DNA from: Neobacillus niacini NBRC 15566
GTDB taxonomy: Bacteria; Bacillota; Bacilli; Bacillales; Cytobacillaceae
Length of the DNA stretch: 64,000 nucleotides
Direction of reading: 5' to 3'
Assembly (NCBI RefSeq): GCF_001591505.1
Contig: NZ_BCVA01000005.1
Coordinates: forward strand, 62,001-126,000
Every line of letters starts with the position of its first letter. Positions within the stretch are counted from its first letter, which is position 1. The notes beneath the pieces are model-generated. The model saw only the letters and a list, made by a program, of their open reading frames with translations, did not search any database and had not been told where the DNA came from. This document shows, piece after piece, positions 45,466-53,649 of this stretch. The translations under genes and the position numbers were made by a program.

Positions 45466-46398
45466 CTACTCCTGATGATTAGTGCCACCTAATGCATTAT
45501 CTACAAAATAAGAATATTTACCGTGCCCTTTTAGTATGAATTTTTTCAATAATATCTTTCTAATCCTCTTTTTACTCCTAATAATCTTGCACCAATTAAA
45601 GATGAGATTAGTGGTAATCTTTATATCTGGAAATAGTATCTTCAATTCCTCTACATGTCGCATTACCGCCACTTCCACCCGTTCCTCAAAACCACAATTC
45701 TTACAAGTTAATTTGGTTCTAGATACAGAAAAATTAAACGAGTGGCAAGCTGCACAGGTCATCCCTTTTTTCAATGTGTCATACTCATATTTTGGTAATC
45801 GAACATAAGGATTTTCTGTCTTATGTAAAGAAATTAACAAGTCTGCAAGTTTATGATGCCAATCACTTAGCTTAGCAGGTAAGCTATATAGTTTTTTTAC
45901 AAAGGATTTAACTTGTGTAGGTAAGATAATCTGTGGATTTTGAGATGGCAGAAATAAGGTGAAATTGGGGTTTATAAAAACTAGGTAAGCTTCGATGGGG
46001 AATTTATAATTATATTTTTGGAGTAATTGCCGGAGCTCGGAATGACATCGTTTTAATTGAAGCATAGGATCCTTTTTTTCACTGCCAGTTACTGTTTTAA
46101 AAATACCATCTTCATAACAATATTCTCCTTCGTAAGTCTTCACATCAATAAGGTAAATCCGTCCATGAAAGATAATTAAAGTGTCAATTTGAAATAGTGT
46201 ATCTCCTACTTCTAGTAACAAATCATTTAGAACTAGACTTCCTAGTTCACGTATTAGGTTATCAAACTTTAATTCCCCTTCATACCCCTTCTCCTTGTTA
46301 AAGAGTTGCTGCTTTTCTTTTTCCGATAATTTCATTCTATGAGCCAAAATTCTTAAGATAACCAATTCTGCAGGAACAGACCTTTCCTTTTTAAACAT
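45466..46398 (-). CDS. NERD domain protein with C-terminal zinc ribbon
   Basis: 310 residues. The NERD (nuclease-related) domain spans about 35-150: KGYEGELKFDNLI and the core DTLIIFHGRIYLIDVKTYEG, whose D...DVK layout fits the PD-(D/E)XK-like fold. A zinc ribbon follows near 210-235 (CAACHSF and CKNCGFE). It may be a DNA-processing enzyme; substrate unknown. Start at 46398 (AAAGGA eight bases upstream). It is an accessory-type gene between coaE and gapB, more Lys/Asn/Phe-rich than its neighbours, and followed by the hairpin array. Confidence 0.88.
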   Translation of the reverse strand: MFKKERSVPAELVILRILAHRMKLSEKEKQQLFNKEKGYEGELKFDNLIRELGSLVLNDLLLEVGDTLFQIDTLIIFHGRIYLIDVKTYEGEYCYEDGIFKTVTGSEKKDPMLQLKRCHSELRQLLQKYNYKFPIEAYLVFINPNFTLFLPSQNPQIILPTQVKSFVKKLYSLPAKLSDWHHKLADLLISLHKTENPYVRLPKYEYDTLKKGMTCAACHSFNFSVSRTKLTCKNCGFEERVEVAVMRHVEELKILFPDIKITTNLIFNWCKIIRSKKRIRKILLKKFILKGHGKYSYFVDNALGGTNHQE

Positions 46399-46580
46399 AA
46401 CCCACATCCTTTCTTATCTATTATTCTAGCCGAACATCCTAAAACAAAAAATGAATGTTTTGTTAATTCTTCATTGCGAATATCATTAATAATCTTTATT
46501 GTAGCTCATTTATTAACCAAGTTATCCATATTAAAAACATTTTTAAAAAATCCGCACATTATATATCGCATTTTTATCCA

Positions 46581-46629
46581 AATATGTTATACTAATTACA
46601 TCAAAACAAGTTAATAAGTATAACATATT
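46581..46629 (+). promoter_or_regulatory. CcpN-type inverted repeat over the gapB promoter
   Basis: AATATGTTATACTAATTA (46581-46598) faces TAATAAGTATAACATATT (46612-46629), 18-bp arms with one mismatch and a 13-bp spacer. Each arm holds TATGTTATACT, an exact match to the CcpN operator consensus TRTGHYATAYW. The first arm also contains a possible -10 box (TATACT, 46588-46593). CcpN represses gapB during growth on sugars in B. subtilis. Confidence 0.7.
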
Positions 46630-46646
46630 ACGGAAGGGGCCGTGAA

Positions 46647-47678
46647 ATGAAGGCAAGAATTGCAATAAACGGTTTTGGGAGAATTGGAAGGATGGTTTTT
46701 AGAAAAGCGATCCTTGAAAATACGCTTGATATTATTGCTATCAATGCTAGTTATCCTGCGGAAACATTAGCACATTTGATAAAATATGATACAGTTCATG
46801 GACCATTTCAAGGGGATATCATTGCGCTTGATGAAGAGCTGATTGTAAACGGTAAAAGAGTAAAATTATTAAATAATCGGAATCCTGAGCAGCTTCCATG
46901 GAAAGAGTTAAATATAGATGTGGTTATTGAAGCAACAGGTAAATTTAACTCACGAGACAAGGCGGGACTGCACTTAGACGCAGGAGCAAAAAAGGTAATT
47001 ATTACTGCACCGGGGAAGAATGAGGATATCACCATTGTTATGGGAGTAAACGAAGACAAACTAGACATCACTCAACATGATGTTATTTCTAATGCGTCTT
47101 GTACCACAAACTGTTTAGCACCTGTGGCGAAGGTGTTGGATGAAAAGTTTGGGATTGAAAATGGTTTAATGACAACCATTCATTCGTATACCAATGATCA
47201 ACGAAACATTGACAACCCACATAAAGATTTGCGAAGAGCTAGAGCATGTGGACAATCTATCATCCCAACCACAACGGGGGCAGCTAAAGCGTTATCGCTG
47301 GTATTACCTCAGTTAAAGGGTAAGCTGCATGGAATGTCACTTCGTGTACCTACACCAAATGTATCACTAGTGGATTTAGTAGTCGATTTGAAACAAGATG
47401 TTACGATTGATGATATCAATCAGGCTTTTTCGGAAGCAAAAAATGGTCCATTAAAGGGTATCATCGACTTTACAATGGAACCGCTTGTATCCGTTGATTT
47501 CAATACAAATCCGTACTCCGCCATCATTGATGGATTATCAACCATGGTAATGGGGAACAGAAAAGTAAAAGTGCTTGCTTGGTATGATAACGAATGGGGA
47601 TATTCTTCCCGGGTTGTCGATCTTACCTTATATGTCGCCCATCTAATGGCCAATTCAAATCAGGTGAAAGTTGGGTAA
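46647..47678 (+). CDS. gapB: Gluconeogenic glyceraldehyde-3-phosphate dehydrogenase GapB
   Basis: 343 residues. The NADP-preferring enzyme works in the gluconeogenic direction. INGFGRIGRMVFRKAIL is the Rossmann start; catalytic Cys152 lies in SNASCTTNCLAPV; RRARACGQSIIPTTTGAAKA is near residues 197-216. The gene sits next to speD as gapB does in B. subtilis, unlike glycolytic gapA, and a CcpN-type operator precedes it; both support GapB. Ribosome-binding site CGGAAGGGGCC. Confidence 0.95.
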   Translation: MKARIAINGFGRIGRMVFRKAILENTLDIIAINASYPAETLAHLIKYDTVHGPFQGDIIALDEELIVNGKRVKLLNNRNPEQLPWKELNIDVVIEATGKFNSRDKAGLHLDAGAKKVIITAPGKNEDITIVMGVNEDKLDITQHDVISNASCTTNCLAPVAKVLDEKFGIENGLMTTIHSYTNDQRNIDNPHKDLRRARACGQSIIPTTTGAAKALSLVLPQLKGKLHGMSLRVPTPNVSLVDLVVDLKQDVTIDDINQAFSEAKNGPLKGIIDFTMEPLVSVDFNTNPYSAIIDGLSTMVMGNRKVKVLAWYDNEWGYSSRVVDLTLYVAHLMANSNQVKVG

Positions 47679-47682
47679 TCCA

Positions 47683-47714
47683 AAAAATACTGTCGACTGG
47701 CAGTATTTTTTTTG
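47683..47714 (+). terminator. Terminator after gapB
   Basis: The stem AAAATACTG / CAGTATTTT is followed by more Ts. Confidence 0.85.
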
Positions 47715-47808
47715 TAGCTATTTAAAGCATTTGTGCATAATATAGTTTGAAATTCTTTTGAGGGATAAGCCTCGGCAAGGCCGACTCTAAAAATGTTAGA
47801 TTCATAGG

Positions 47809-47837
47809 TTGCAAAACAAATATAAACTTAGTATACT
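47809..47837 (+). promoter_or_regulatory. speD promoter
   Basis: TTGCAA (47809-47814), 17 bp, TATACT (47832-47837); the expected start is near 47844. Confidence 0.6.
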
Positions 47838-47843
47838 AGTCAT

Positions 47844-47986
47844 CGTGAACTTCTTGAAATTAGGTGACGATTGATTACTTAAAGGGTTAGGACCTCTCTG
47901 GACTAACTTTCCCCCGTGGTAATTACTTGGATACCATCAAAAAAGATTTCAAGAATGAAGCAAAAATGTTAGAGGGGGAATTGAAT
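47844..47986 (+). promoter_or_regulatory. Structured speD leader (candidate regulatory RNA)
   Basis: About 143 nt between the predicted start and the ATG. One stem pairs TCATCGT (47849-47855 region) with ACGATTGA about 20 bases on, one base bulged. A second pairs AAAG-GTTAG with CTAAC-TTT around GACCTCTCTGGA (about 47881-47911), followed by CCCCC. There is no terminator-like T run, so any control would act on translation or stability. No known riboswitch class recognised. Confidence 0.4.
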
Positions 47987-48361
47987 ATGGAAACAATGGG
48001 ACGTCACGTAATCTCTGAATTATGGGGATGCGACTTTGAAAAATTGAATGATATGAATTTCATTGAACAAACTTTTGTCGAAGCAGCTCTCAGATCAGGT
48101 GCGGAAATCCGCGAAGTAGCATTTCATAAGTTTGCACCACAAGGCGTAAGCGGTGTGGTCATTATTTCCGAATCTCACTTAACAATTCACAGCTTCCCTG
48201 AACACGGATATGCCAGCATTGATGTATATACTTGTGGTGATTTAAATCCAAATGTAGCAGCTGATTATATTGCTAAATGCTTAAATGCACAAACACGCGA
48301 GAATATTGAAATTCCACGCGGTATGGGTCCTGTTCAAGTAAAACAGGCAAAAGCTCTATAA
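47987..48361 (+). CDS. speD: S-adenosylmethionine decarboxylase proenzyme
   Basis: 124 residues. It makes the aminopropyl donor for spermidine synthesis. The self-cleavage site that creates the pyruvoyl group is Glu62-Ser63 in [17 protein letters not shown], with Cys in DVYTCGDL near 81-88 as the usual acid residue. [15 protein letters not shown] is the standard N terminus; the frame runs open back to 47927 but the ATG at 47987 has GAGGGGGAATTGAAT upstream. Monocistronic between gapB and the nrdR group. Confidence 0.95.
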   Translation: METMGRHVISELWGCDFEKLNDMNFIEQTFVEAALRSGAEIREVAFHKFAPQGVSGVVIISESHLTIHSFPEHGYASIDVYTCGDLNPNVAADYIAKCLNAQTRENIEIPRGMGPVQVKQAKAL

Positions 48362-48380
48362 TTATAAATAAAAAAGCGAC

Positions 48381-48419
48381 GAGGGGTGTATTTTATAGTA
48401 CACCTCTTTTTATTTTTTT
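48381..48419 (+). terminator. Terminator after speD
   Basis: The stem GAGGGGTGTA / TACACCTC (one bulge) is followed by TTTTTATTTTTTT. Confidence 0.75.
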
Positions 48420-48466
48420 CGTAAAGTATTGTAAAATTAGATAAAAGACTATATTTGGAGGCTTCT

Positions 48467-48865
48467 ATGGCTATATTTGGTAATTTATTTATTCGTTTTA
48501 GAAAACAGATCGAAACTTCGGATCATCAGAAAGATAATTCCTTAGCTACCCATTATTATAAAGCATCTTTCAACCAGCTTTTTCAATCCGTTGAGGAATT
48601 ATTTCGTCAGGATGCAGATTGCCGTATTGTTACGGTTTCCAAAGACCATGGTGAGATTGCTGTAGAAATCAATAAACCGATTCCTTGTTTTCTAATCGTT
48701 ACGATAGTTTCTGTGAGAGGAATGGAAACAGCAGTAGACTTTAGTATTTCTTCTGAAAAATTTTCACCTATTGGTTTGTATCCAATTTTAAGAAAAAGGA
48801 TAATTTCCTATTACGATAAAATGAATAAATTACATACTCTTGTCAGAGTCGGCAAAAGCTCATAA
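48467..48865 (+). CDS. Conserved hypothetical protein between speD and nrdR
   Basis: 132 residues, soluble, no family recognised. An N-terminal aromatic/basic stretch (IFGNLFIRFRKQ) is followed by an alpha/beta part; CFLIVTIVSVRGM near residue 72 looks like a core strand. No Cys pair, no signal peptide. ATG at 48467 sits six bases after TTGGAGGCTTCT, supporting translation. Its neighbours offer no strong functional hint. Confidence 0.75.
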   Translation: MAIFGNLFIRFRKQIETSDHQKDNSLATHYYKASFNQLFQSVEELFRQDADCRIVTVSKDHGEIAVEINKPIPCFLIVTIVSVRGMETAVDFSISSEKFSPIGLYPILRKRIISYYDKMNKLHTLVRVGKSS

Positions 48866-48950
48866 TACTTCTTGTGTTACCGTTTTCTTTTTAATAAGAT
48901 AAAGAATAGATACTTATATTTATGAATGGATTGATTTGGGAGTTGATCAA

Positions 48951-49412
48951 ATGAAGTGCCCTTCATGTCAAAATTATGGTACACGTGTGCTTGATTCCCG
49001 GCCGGTTGATGAGGGTCGTGCAACCCGAAGAAGGCGTGAGTGTGAAGAGTGTGGATATCGTTTTACCACATTCGAGAAGATTGAAGAAATTCCACTGATC
49101 GTCGTCAAAAAGGAAGGTACGAGGGAAGAATTCAGTCGCGATAAAATTTTACGAGGCTTAATTAAGGCTTGTGAAAAGCGCCCAGTTGCTTTAAAAGAAT
49201 TAGAGGATATTACTCAAGGGGTAGAAAAGGAACTGCGCAGTCAAGGAATATCAGAAATCAAAAGTGAATTAATTGGTGAAATGGTAATGGACAGGCTTGC
49301 CTATGTTGACGAAGTAGCTTATGTGCGCTTTGCTTCTGTTTACCGTCAATTTAAGGATATAAATGTTTTTATTCAAGAATTAAAAGAACTGATAAATAAG
49401 GAGAAATCCTAG
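48951..49412 (+). CDS. nrdR: Transcriptional repressor NrdR
   Basis: 153 residues. It represses ribonucleotide reductase genes in response to ATP/dATP. The N-terminal zinc ribbon has CPSC (Cys3, Cys6) and CEEC (Cys31, Cys34), with basic residues RRRRE between. The ATP-cone domain follows ([20 protein letters not shown] near 50-69). ATG at 48951 has GGGAGTTGATCAA upstream. It precedes dnaB-dnaI, as in B. subtilis (ytcG). Confidence 0.95.
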   Translation: MKCPSCQNYGTRVLDSRPVDEGRATRRRRECEECGYRFTTFEKIEEIPLIVVKKEGTREEFSRDKILRGLIKACEKRPVALKELEDITQGVEKELRSQGISEIKSELIGEMVMDRLAYVDEVAYVRFASVYRQFKDINVFIQELKELINKEKS

Positions 49413-49462
49413 GAGCTAAAGAAAGTCTTTGGCTCTTTATTACTTTTTAAAGGGTGAATGAT

Positions 49463-50872
49463 ATGGCGCAGCATTGGCAGGAATTAATTCCGATTGACCG
49501 TTATCTTGTTACGTCAAATGGATTGCTGCATGAATACGACCGCAAAGTGCTGACTTTTTTGTATCAGCCCTTAATCGGATCCACTTGTTTAAGTGTATAT
49601 ATGACTCTTTGGGCAGAGCTTGAAGAAAATAAACTATGGTCTGAATCTTCGACGCATCATTTGCTAATGAATTTGTTAAGTATGAACTTAAAGGATATCT
49701 ACGAAGCTAGGTTAAAATTAGAGGGTATTGGCTTGTTAAAAACATACGTAAAAAGTGATGAAAGTGGACGTTCATTTATTTATGAACTGACTCCGCCATT
49801 GAATCCAGAGCAATTCTTTTTAGATGGAATGTTAAATATTTATTTATATCGTAAAATCGGCAAAAATCACTTTTCGCGTTTAAAACGTTTTTTTAGCACC
49901 CCTAAAAAGCCGCTGGATGAAGATTATTTAGAAGTAACCAGAGAGTTTCAGGAAGTGTTTGCATCGGCTACTCCAGGCAGTCTCCAGTATATGCAAGAGC
50001 ATTCAGAAGACTTGGAAGCCGAATCCGATCAAGAATTTATTGGCCGGATAGACCAAAAACCAATTCAAATTGATACCAGGACCTTTGATTTTGATTTGTT
50101 AATGGCAGGTCTTAATGAATCACTTGTCCCACAAAAAGCACTGACCAAAAAAGTAAAAGAGGTTATCAGTAACCTTGCCTTTCTTTATGGTATTAGTCCA
50201 ATCGAAATGAAAAACTTTGTATTAGGGGCCATCAATGAAAAGGATGAAATTGATATCGAGGACCTTAGAAAAGGTGCGCGTGATTGGTATCAATTTGAAA
50301 ATTATGACCAGCTTCCAAGTCTTATCAATAGAACACAGCCTGCTGTTCATCAGGTCCAGTTAACGGAACCAAAAACACAGGAAGAAAAGTTAATTCGTTA
50401 TTATGAAACCACACCTCCCATCGTTATTTTTAAAGAACTCTCAGGCGGAGTGGAGCCTTCTGCTGCCAATTTGAAAATATTAGAGGAAATCATGATAAAA
50501 TATAAACTTCCTCCTGGTGTAGTAAACGTGTTAATTGAGGTTGTTCTTAGAAAAACGGATATGAAATTTACTAAGGGTTTTGTTGAATCAATTGCAAGCC
50601 ATTGGGCTCGGCTTAAAATAAAGAGTGTTAAAGAAGCAATGGAAGCAGCGAGGAAAGAAGAGCGGAGCTTTCAAGAAAGCAAAAAGACCGGTAAATCTAC
50701 AAAAAAACCAATTCGGACGGAAGTTTTACCTGATTGGTTTGATGATAGTGGAAAAGTAAGTGATAAATCAAATACAAAAGCAAGTGATAAAGCAGATACA
50801 AAAGACCAAAACACAGAGCTTGAAGCGAAAAAGCGTGCGATTGAAGAAAAGCTCAAAGCATTTCGTAAATAG
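49463..50872 (+). CDS. dnaB: Replication initiation and membrane attachment protein DnaB
   Basis: 469 residues. The Firmicutes helicase-loading protein DnaB (not the DnaC helicase) acts with DnaD and DnaI at oriC. Two DnaD-like helical domains are placed about 1-290 and 295-410; the second has YYETTPPIVIFKELSGG near 315-331. A charged, Lys-rich linker and tail (KKTGKSTKKP, then SDKSNTKASDKADTKDQ) follow. ATG at 49463 is preferred over the in-frame GTG at 49454. dnaI begins 13 bp after the stop. Confidence 0.93.
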   Translation: MAQHWQELIPIDRYLVTSNGLLHEYDRKVLTFLYQPLIGSTCLSVYMTLWAELEENKLWSESSTHHLLMNLLSMNLKDIYEARLKLEGIGLLKTYVKSDESGRSFIYELTPPLNPEQFFLDGMLNIYLYRKIGKNHFSRLKRFFSTPKKPLDEDYLEVTREFQEVFASATPGSLQYMQEHSEDLEAESDQEFIGRIDQKPIQIDTRTFDFDLLMAGLNESLVPQKALTKKVKEVISNLAFLYGISPIEMKNFVLGAINEKDEIDIEDLRKGARDWYQFENYDQLPSLINRTQPAVHQVQLTEPKTQEEKLIRYYETTPPIVIFKELSGGVEPSAANLKILEEIMIKYKLPPGVVNVLIEVVLRKTDMKFTKGFVESIASHWARLKIKSVKEAMEAARKEERSFQESKKTGKSTKKPIRTEVLPDWFDDSGKVSDKSNTKASDKADTKDQNTELEAKKRAIEEKLKAFRK

Positions 50873-50885
50873 GTGGTGAATGTAA

Positions 50886-51815
50886 TTGGAAAGGATAAAT
50901 CGAACTATTAAGCGATTAGCCTCGAATGAAAATTTTCAAAAGCGTTATGAAGAGCAGCGAAAGCAAGTATTAAATCATCCTGATATTCATGCATTTCTAA
51001 CAGAACATGAAAATGAGCTGAATCAGCTTACGATTGAAAAAAGCATGAGTAAACTTTATGAATACACTCAGCAGAGTAAAGAATGTAATCGCTGTGAAAG
51101 TCTTGATGGCTGTATAAATTTCATGAAGGGATACCACCCTGATTTAGTACTGGTACGAAACTCAATTGATGTTGTTTATAAACGCTGTCCTAGAAAAGTG
51201 ATGGCGGATGAGAAAAAGAAAAATCAAAAGCTTATTAAGAGTTTATATGTACCTAGAGATATATTGGAAGCTACTTTTGAGGATTTTGAGGGTGACTTGG
51301 GCCGCTTGGACGCAGGGGACCGGGCAGCGACTTTTTTAATGAATTATGAGGCGGGATTAAAGCCTAAGGGATTGTATCTATATGGAAAATTTGGAGTAGG
51401 AAAATCCTTTTTGTTAGGGGCTATAGCCAACGAACTTGCTAAAAAGCAAATCCCAACCATGATTGTTTATGTTCCAGAACTGCTGCGAGAAATGAAAAGT
51501 GCGATTGGCGATTCTACTTTAAACGAAAAAATCGAAGCATTGAAAAAAGAACCGATTTTAATGCTTGATGATATCGGCGCCGAAGCAGTATCCAGCTGGA
51601 CAAGAGATGAAGTACTCGGACCAATCTTGCAGTTCAGGATGCTTGAAAAGCTTCCAACCTTCTTTACCTCAAATTTTGACTTCCAGGGGCTTGAGCACCA
51701 TTTAACCTACAGCCAGCGTGGTGAAGAGGAAAAGATGAAAGCACGGAGAATTATGGAAAGAATTCGTAGTTTAAGTGATCCTGTTCTTGTTGATGGACCA
51801 AATCGCCGTGATTAA
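50886..51815 (+). CDS. dnaI: Primosomal helicase loader DnaI
   Basis: 309 residues. AAA+ ATPase that loads the replicative helicase. The N-terminal helicase-binding domain holds Cys residues (ECNRCESLDGC near 60-70, then RCPR) that fit its zinc site. The AAA+ part has Walker A YLYGKFGVGKSFLL near 164-177, Walker B ILMLDDIGAE near 223-232 and sensor-like FFTSNFD near 260. It starts with TTG, behind TAGGTGGTGAATGTAA. Last gene of the nrdR-dnaB-dnaI group, closed by a terminator. Confidence 0.95.
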   Translation: MERINRTIKRLASNENFQKRYEEQRKQVLNHPDIHAFLTEHENELNQLTIEKSMSKLYEYTQQSKECNRCESLDGCINFMKGYHPDLVLVRNSIDVVYKRCPRKVMADEKKKNQKLIKSLYVPRDILEATFEDFEGDLGRLDAGDRAATFLMNYEAGLKPKGLYLYGKFGVGKSFLLGAIANELAKKQIPTMIVYVPELLREMKSAIGDSTLNEKIEALKKEPILMLDDIGAEAVSSWTRDEVLGPILQFRMLEKLPTFFTSNFDFQGLEHHLTYSQRGEEEKMKARRIMERIRSLSDPVLVDGPNRRD

Positions 51816-51830
51816 CATATAAATGTAAGT

Positions 51831-51870
51831 GGATTACCGAAGCATTTTCGGTAATCTTTATTTTTTTTTC
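51831..51870 (+). terminator. Terminator after dnaI
   Basis: The stem GATTACCGAA / TTCGGTAATC with loop GCATT is followed by TTTATTTTTTTTT. Confidence 0.85.
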
Positions 51871-51964
51871 ACAATATTGGTGTATTCATAACGTATAAAC
51901 TTCTATTTTGGCCAAGTCCCCCATATAAATGTAAAACAGAGTATGGGATAAAGGGGGGATTTGG

Positions 51965-52837
51965 TTGGCAGAAATCATCTTCCGAAGCAAGATGGATGCG
52001 AAGAGATGTTATGATCACTTGCTGAAGTGCTTACGGTATCATCCAAATAATGAAGATATTCTTCTTATAGAAGATCGACATATAGTGAAAATTTCGGAAA
52101 GTATTGTTAGGTTTGGAGAGGTCAAAGAGGCATTCTATGAATTTATCATAAAAATAAAACGTGATGACTGGTTTAGGGCTATTTTACAAGAGCAATATTA
52201 TTTTGAGGACCAAGAAGAGCAGGAGCATATTATGGACATCATTTATTCTGTCCTTGAGGGTCAGCGGGAGGATTTAGCTGTTTTCATTAAGGAAAATGGT
52301 GAAGAATCTCAAATTAGAGAAGTTGTGGAGGAAATCTTTCAGGATCATATCTCGTTCTCGTTTGACTCCTTTTTAAAATTTCGATTGCGTCCTTATTTGA
52401 AAATGTTAGAGAGTTACGTCGAGATATCCATTGATGAATATAAAATGGAGCAAGAATATCAAATGTTTATTCAAACATTAAGGGATTTTTTAGCGAGCCG
52501 TGAGCCAAAAATGGTCACACTGCACCTTTTATTTGATGAGGAAATTACTTTTTTTGATGAGCAATTTGAAGAGATAAAAAGGGCAGAATTGATGAAAATG
52601 ATTGACCGGAAGCTTTTGTTTAATCATCCGGTTTATGTAGATTCGGCTTCCATTGCACCATTACTATCAATTGCGCCAAAGAACATTTTCCTCTATACAA
52701 AGAATACGGATGAACCCCTTGTGAGAACCATTAAGAACATCTTTGAAGAAAGAGTATTAATAAAGTCATACAAAGGTTTGCGGCATACAAAGGAATGGCT
52801 TCGTCAGAAAAACTCCGCAAATGGAAATGGTGCTTGA
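51965..52837 (+). CDS. ytxC: Sporulation protein YtxC
   Basis: 290 residues, TTG start after AAAGGGGGGATTTGG. Highly charged and helical with many Glu/Lys/Asp and aromatic residues; a middle block FDSFLKFRLRPYLKMLESYV near 136-155 is typical. No membrane segment and no enzyme motif are visible. In B. subtilis ytxC lies between dnaI and thrS, as here, and is listed as a sporulation protein of unknown function. Confidence 0.88.
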   Translation: MAEIIFRSKMDAKRCYDHLLKCLRYHPNNEDILLIEDRHIVKISESIVRFGEVKEAFYEFIIKIKRDDWFRAILQEQYYFEDQEEQEHIMDIIYSVLEGQREDLAVFIKENGEESQIREVVEEIFQDHISFSFDSFLKFRLRPYLKMLESYVEISIDEYKMEQEYQMFIQTLRDFLASREPKMVTLHLLFDEEITFFDEQFEEIKRAELMKMIDRKLLFNHPVYVDSASIAPLLSIAPKNIFLYTKNTDEPLVRTIKNIFEERVLIKSYKGLRHTKEWLRQKNSANGNGA

Positions 52838-52867
52838 AATATATTGGGAAATTGTATGCTTGGTGTA

Positions 52868-52896
52868 TTGATTTTTCAAAATAGAATCATTATAAT
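52868..52896 (+). promoter_or_regulatory. thrS promoter
   Basis: TTGATT (52868-52873), 17 bp, TATAAT (52891-52896). It is the only good sigma-A match before the T-box leader; the expected start is near 52903. Confidence 0.65.
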
Positions 52897-52915
52897 AACC
52901 TACATAGTCCGAAAT

Positions 52916-53030
52916 GCAGAAGCGCCTTGTCCAGCCCCGACAAGCATAAGACGAGCGCTGACAGAAGGCGTCTTTTGCCTTCCGAAGCGATTGGCTTATG
53001 ACTCGAGGGGCTAGGCGCTGAAGCTAGACA
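52916..53030 (+). repeat. Dispersed repeat family B, full copy
   Basis: Ends AGAAGCGCCTTGTCCAGCCC and GGGGCTAGGCGCTGAAGC are complementary in part; the middle holds AGAAGGC-gtctttt-GCCTTC and CATAAG / CTTATG pairs. A remnant with only the two ends is at 42698-42729. It lies between the thrS promoter and the T-box, so it is probably transcribed as part of the leader. Confidence 0.75.
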
Positions 53031-53043
53031 TCAATATATCAAG

Positions 53044-53308
53044 CAAAAGTAATGATAAGGACAACAGTATTTATTCACGGTTACCAGAGAGGGAGGACGC
53101 AGGCTGAAAGCCTCCTAGCACGGATTGAATGCTTACCACCTTTAAACTTCAGCGGTGAACGCTTCTTTGAAGTGAGTAATCGTCTGACGGGAAACAGCCC
53201 GTTACCCTGTCCTAAAGTCGTTTTTATGTTTCTTATAAAAATGAAAAATTGGGTGGAACCACGTGTTTATTAAACTCGTCCCTTTTCCAGGGACGGGTTT
53301 TTTTATTT
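53044..53308 (+). promoter_or_regulatory. T-box riboswitch of thrS
   Basis: T-box leaders read uncharged tRNA and open transcription when it accumulates. The stem I region starts near AATGATAAGGAC; the likely specifier ACC (Thr) is at 53135-53137 in GCTTACCACC. The T-box core TGGGTGGAACCACG is at 53250-53263, followed by the terminator CTCGTCCC / GGGACGGG with a T run (53275-53306). An open frame through it (53052-53273) is not a gene. Confidence 0.9.
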
Positions 53309-53358
53309 TTTAGGCTCTGTTAAACTAAACGTTGATTTCTCTGTGTTTGGAAAATAAT

Positions 53359-53535
53359 CGGAGAATTTCCGTTTAAATCAGGAAACATCTATATTATCCT
53401 TAAAAATAACGGAGTTTTTCCGCTTATTGTATCCAAATTCTTGGAATTTGTCTTATTTACAGCAGTTATCCGGAATATCACCGCTTTTATCTGCTTCTTA
53501 AGCTTCTTCAATATACAATAGCCGGAAATTCTCCG
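53359..53535. repeat. Four short palindromes, spacing 51-61 bp, between T-box and thrS
   Basis: CGGAGAATTTCCG (53359), CGGAGTTTTTCCG (53410), CGGAATATCACCG (53471) and CGGAAATTCTCCG (53523) start 51, 61 and 52 bp apart. They lie after the T-box terminator and before the thrS ribosome-binding site, so they are in the thrS mRNA. No open frame here is convincing. Confidence 0.75.
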
Positions 53536-53649
53536 CCTATGAATTTTCAACTCTATACGAAAATCAACAATGAATAATAACAGAGCCATTTTAAACAGCG
53601 TTTTACAGACAAATTTGTCTCGAGCGCTCAAATCAAAGGAGGAATTACC

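Noticed and set aside
53052..53273. Open frame of 73 codons in the thrS leader
   Set aside because: It lies wholly inside the T-box element, including the conserved T-box sequence, and has no ribosome-binding site.
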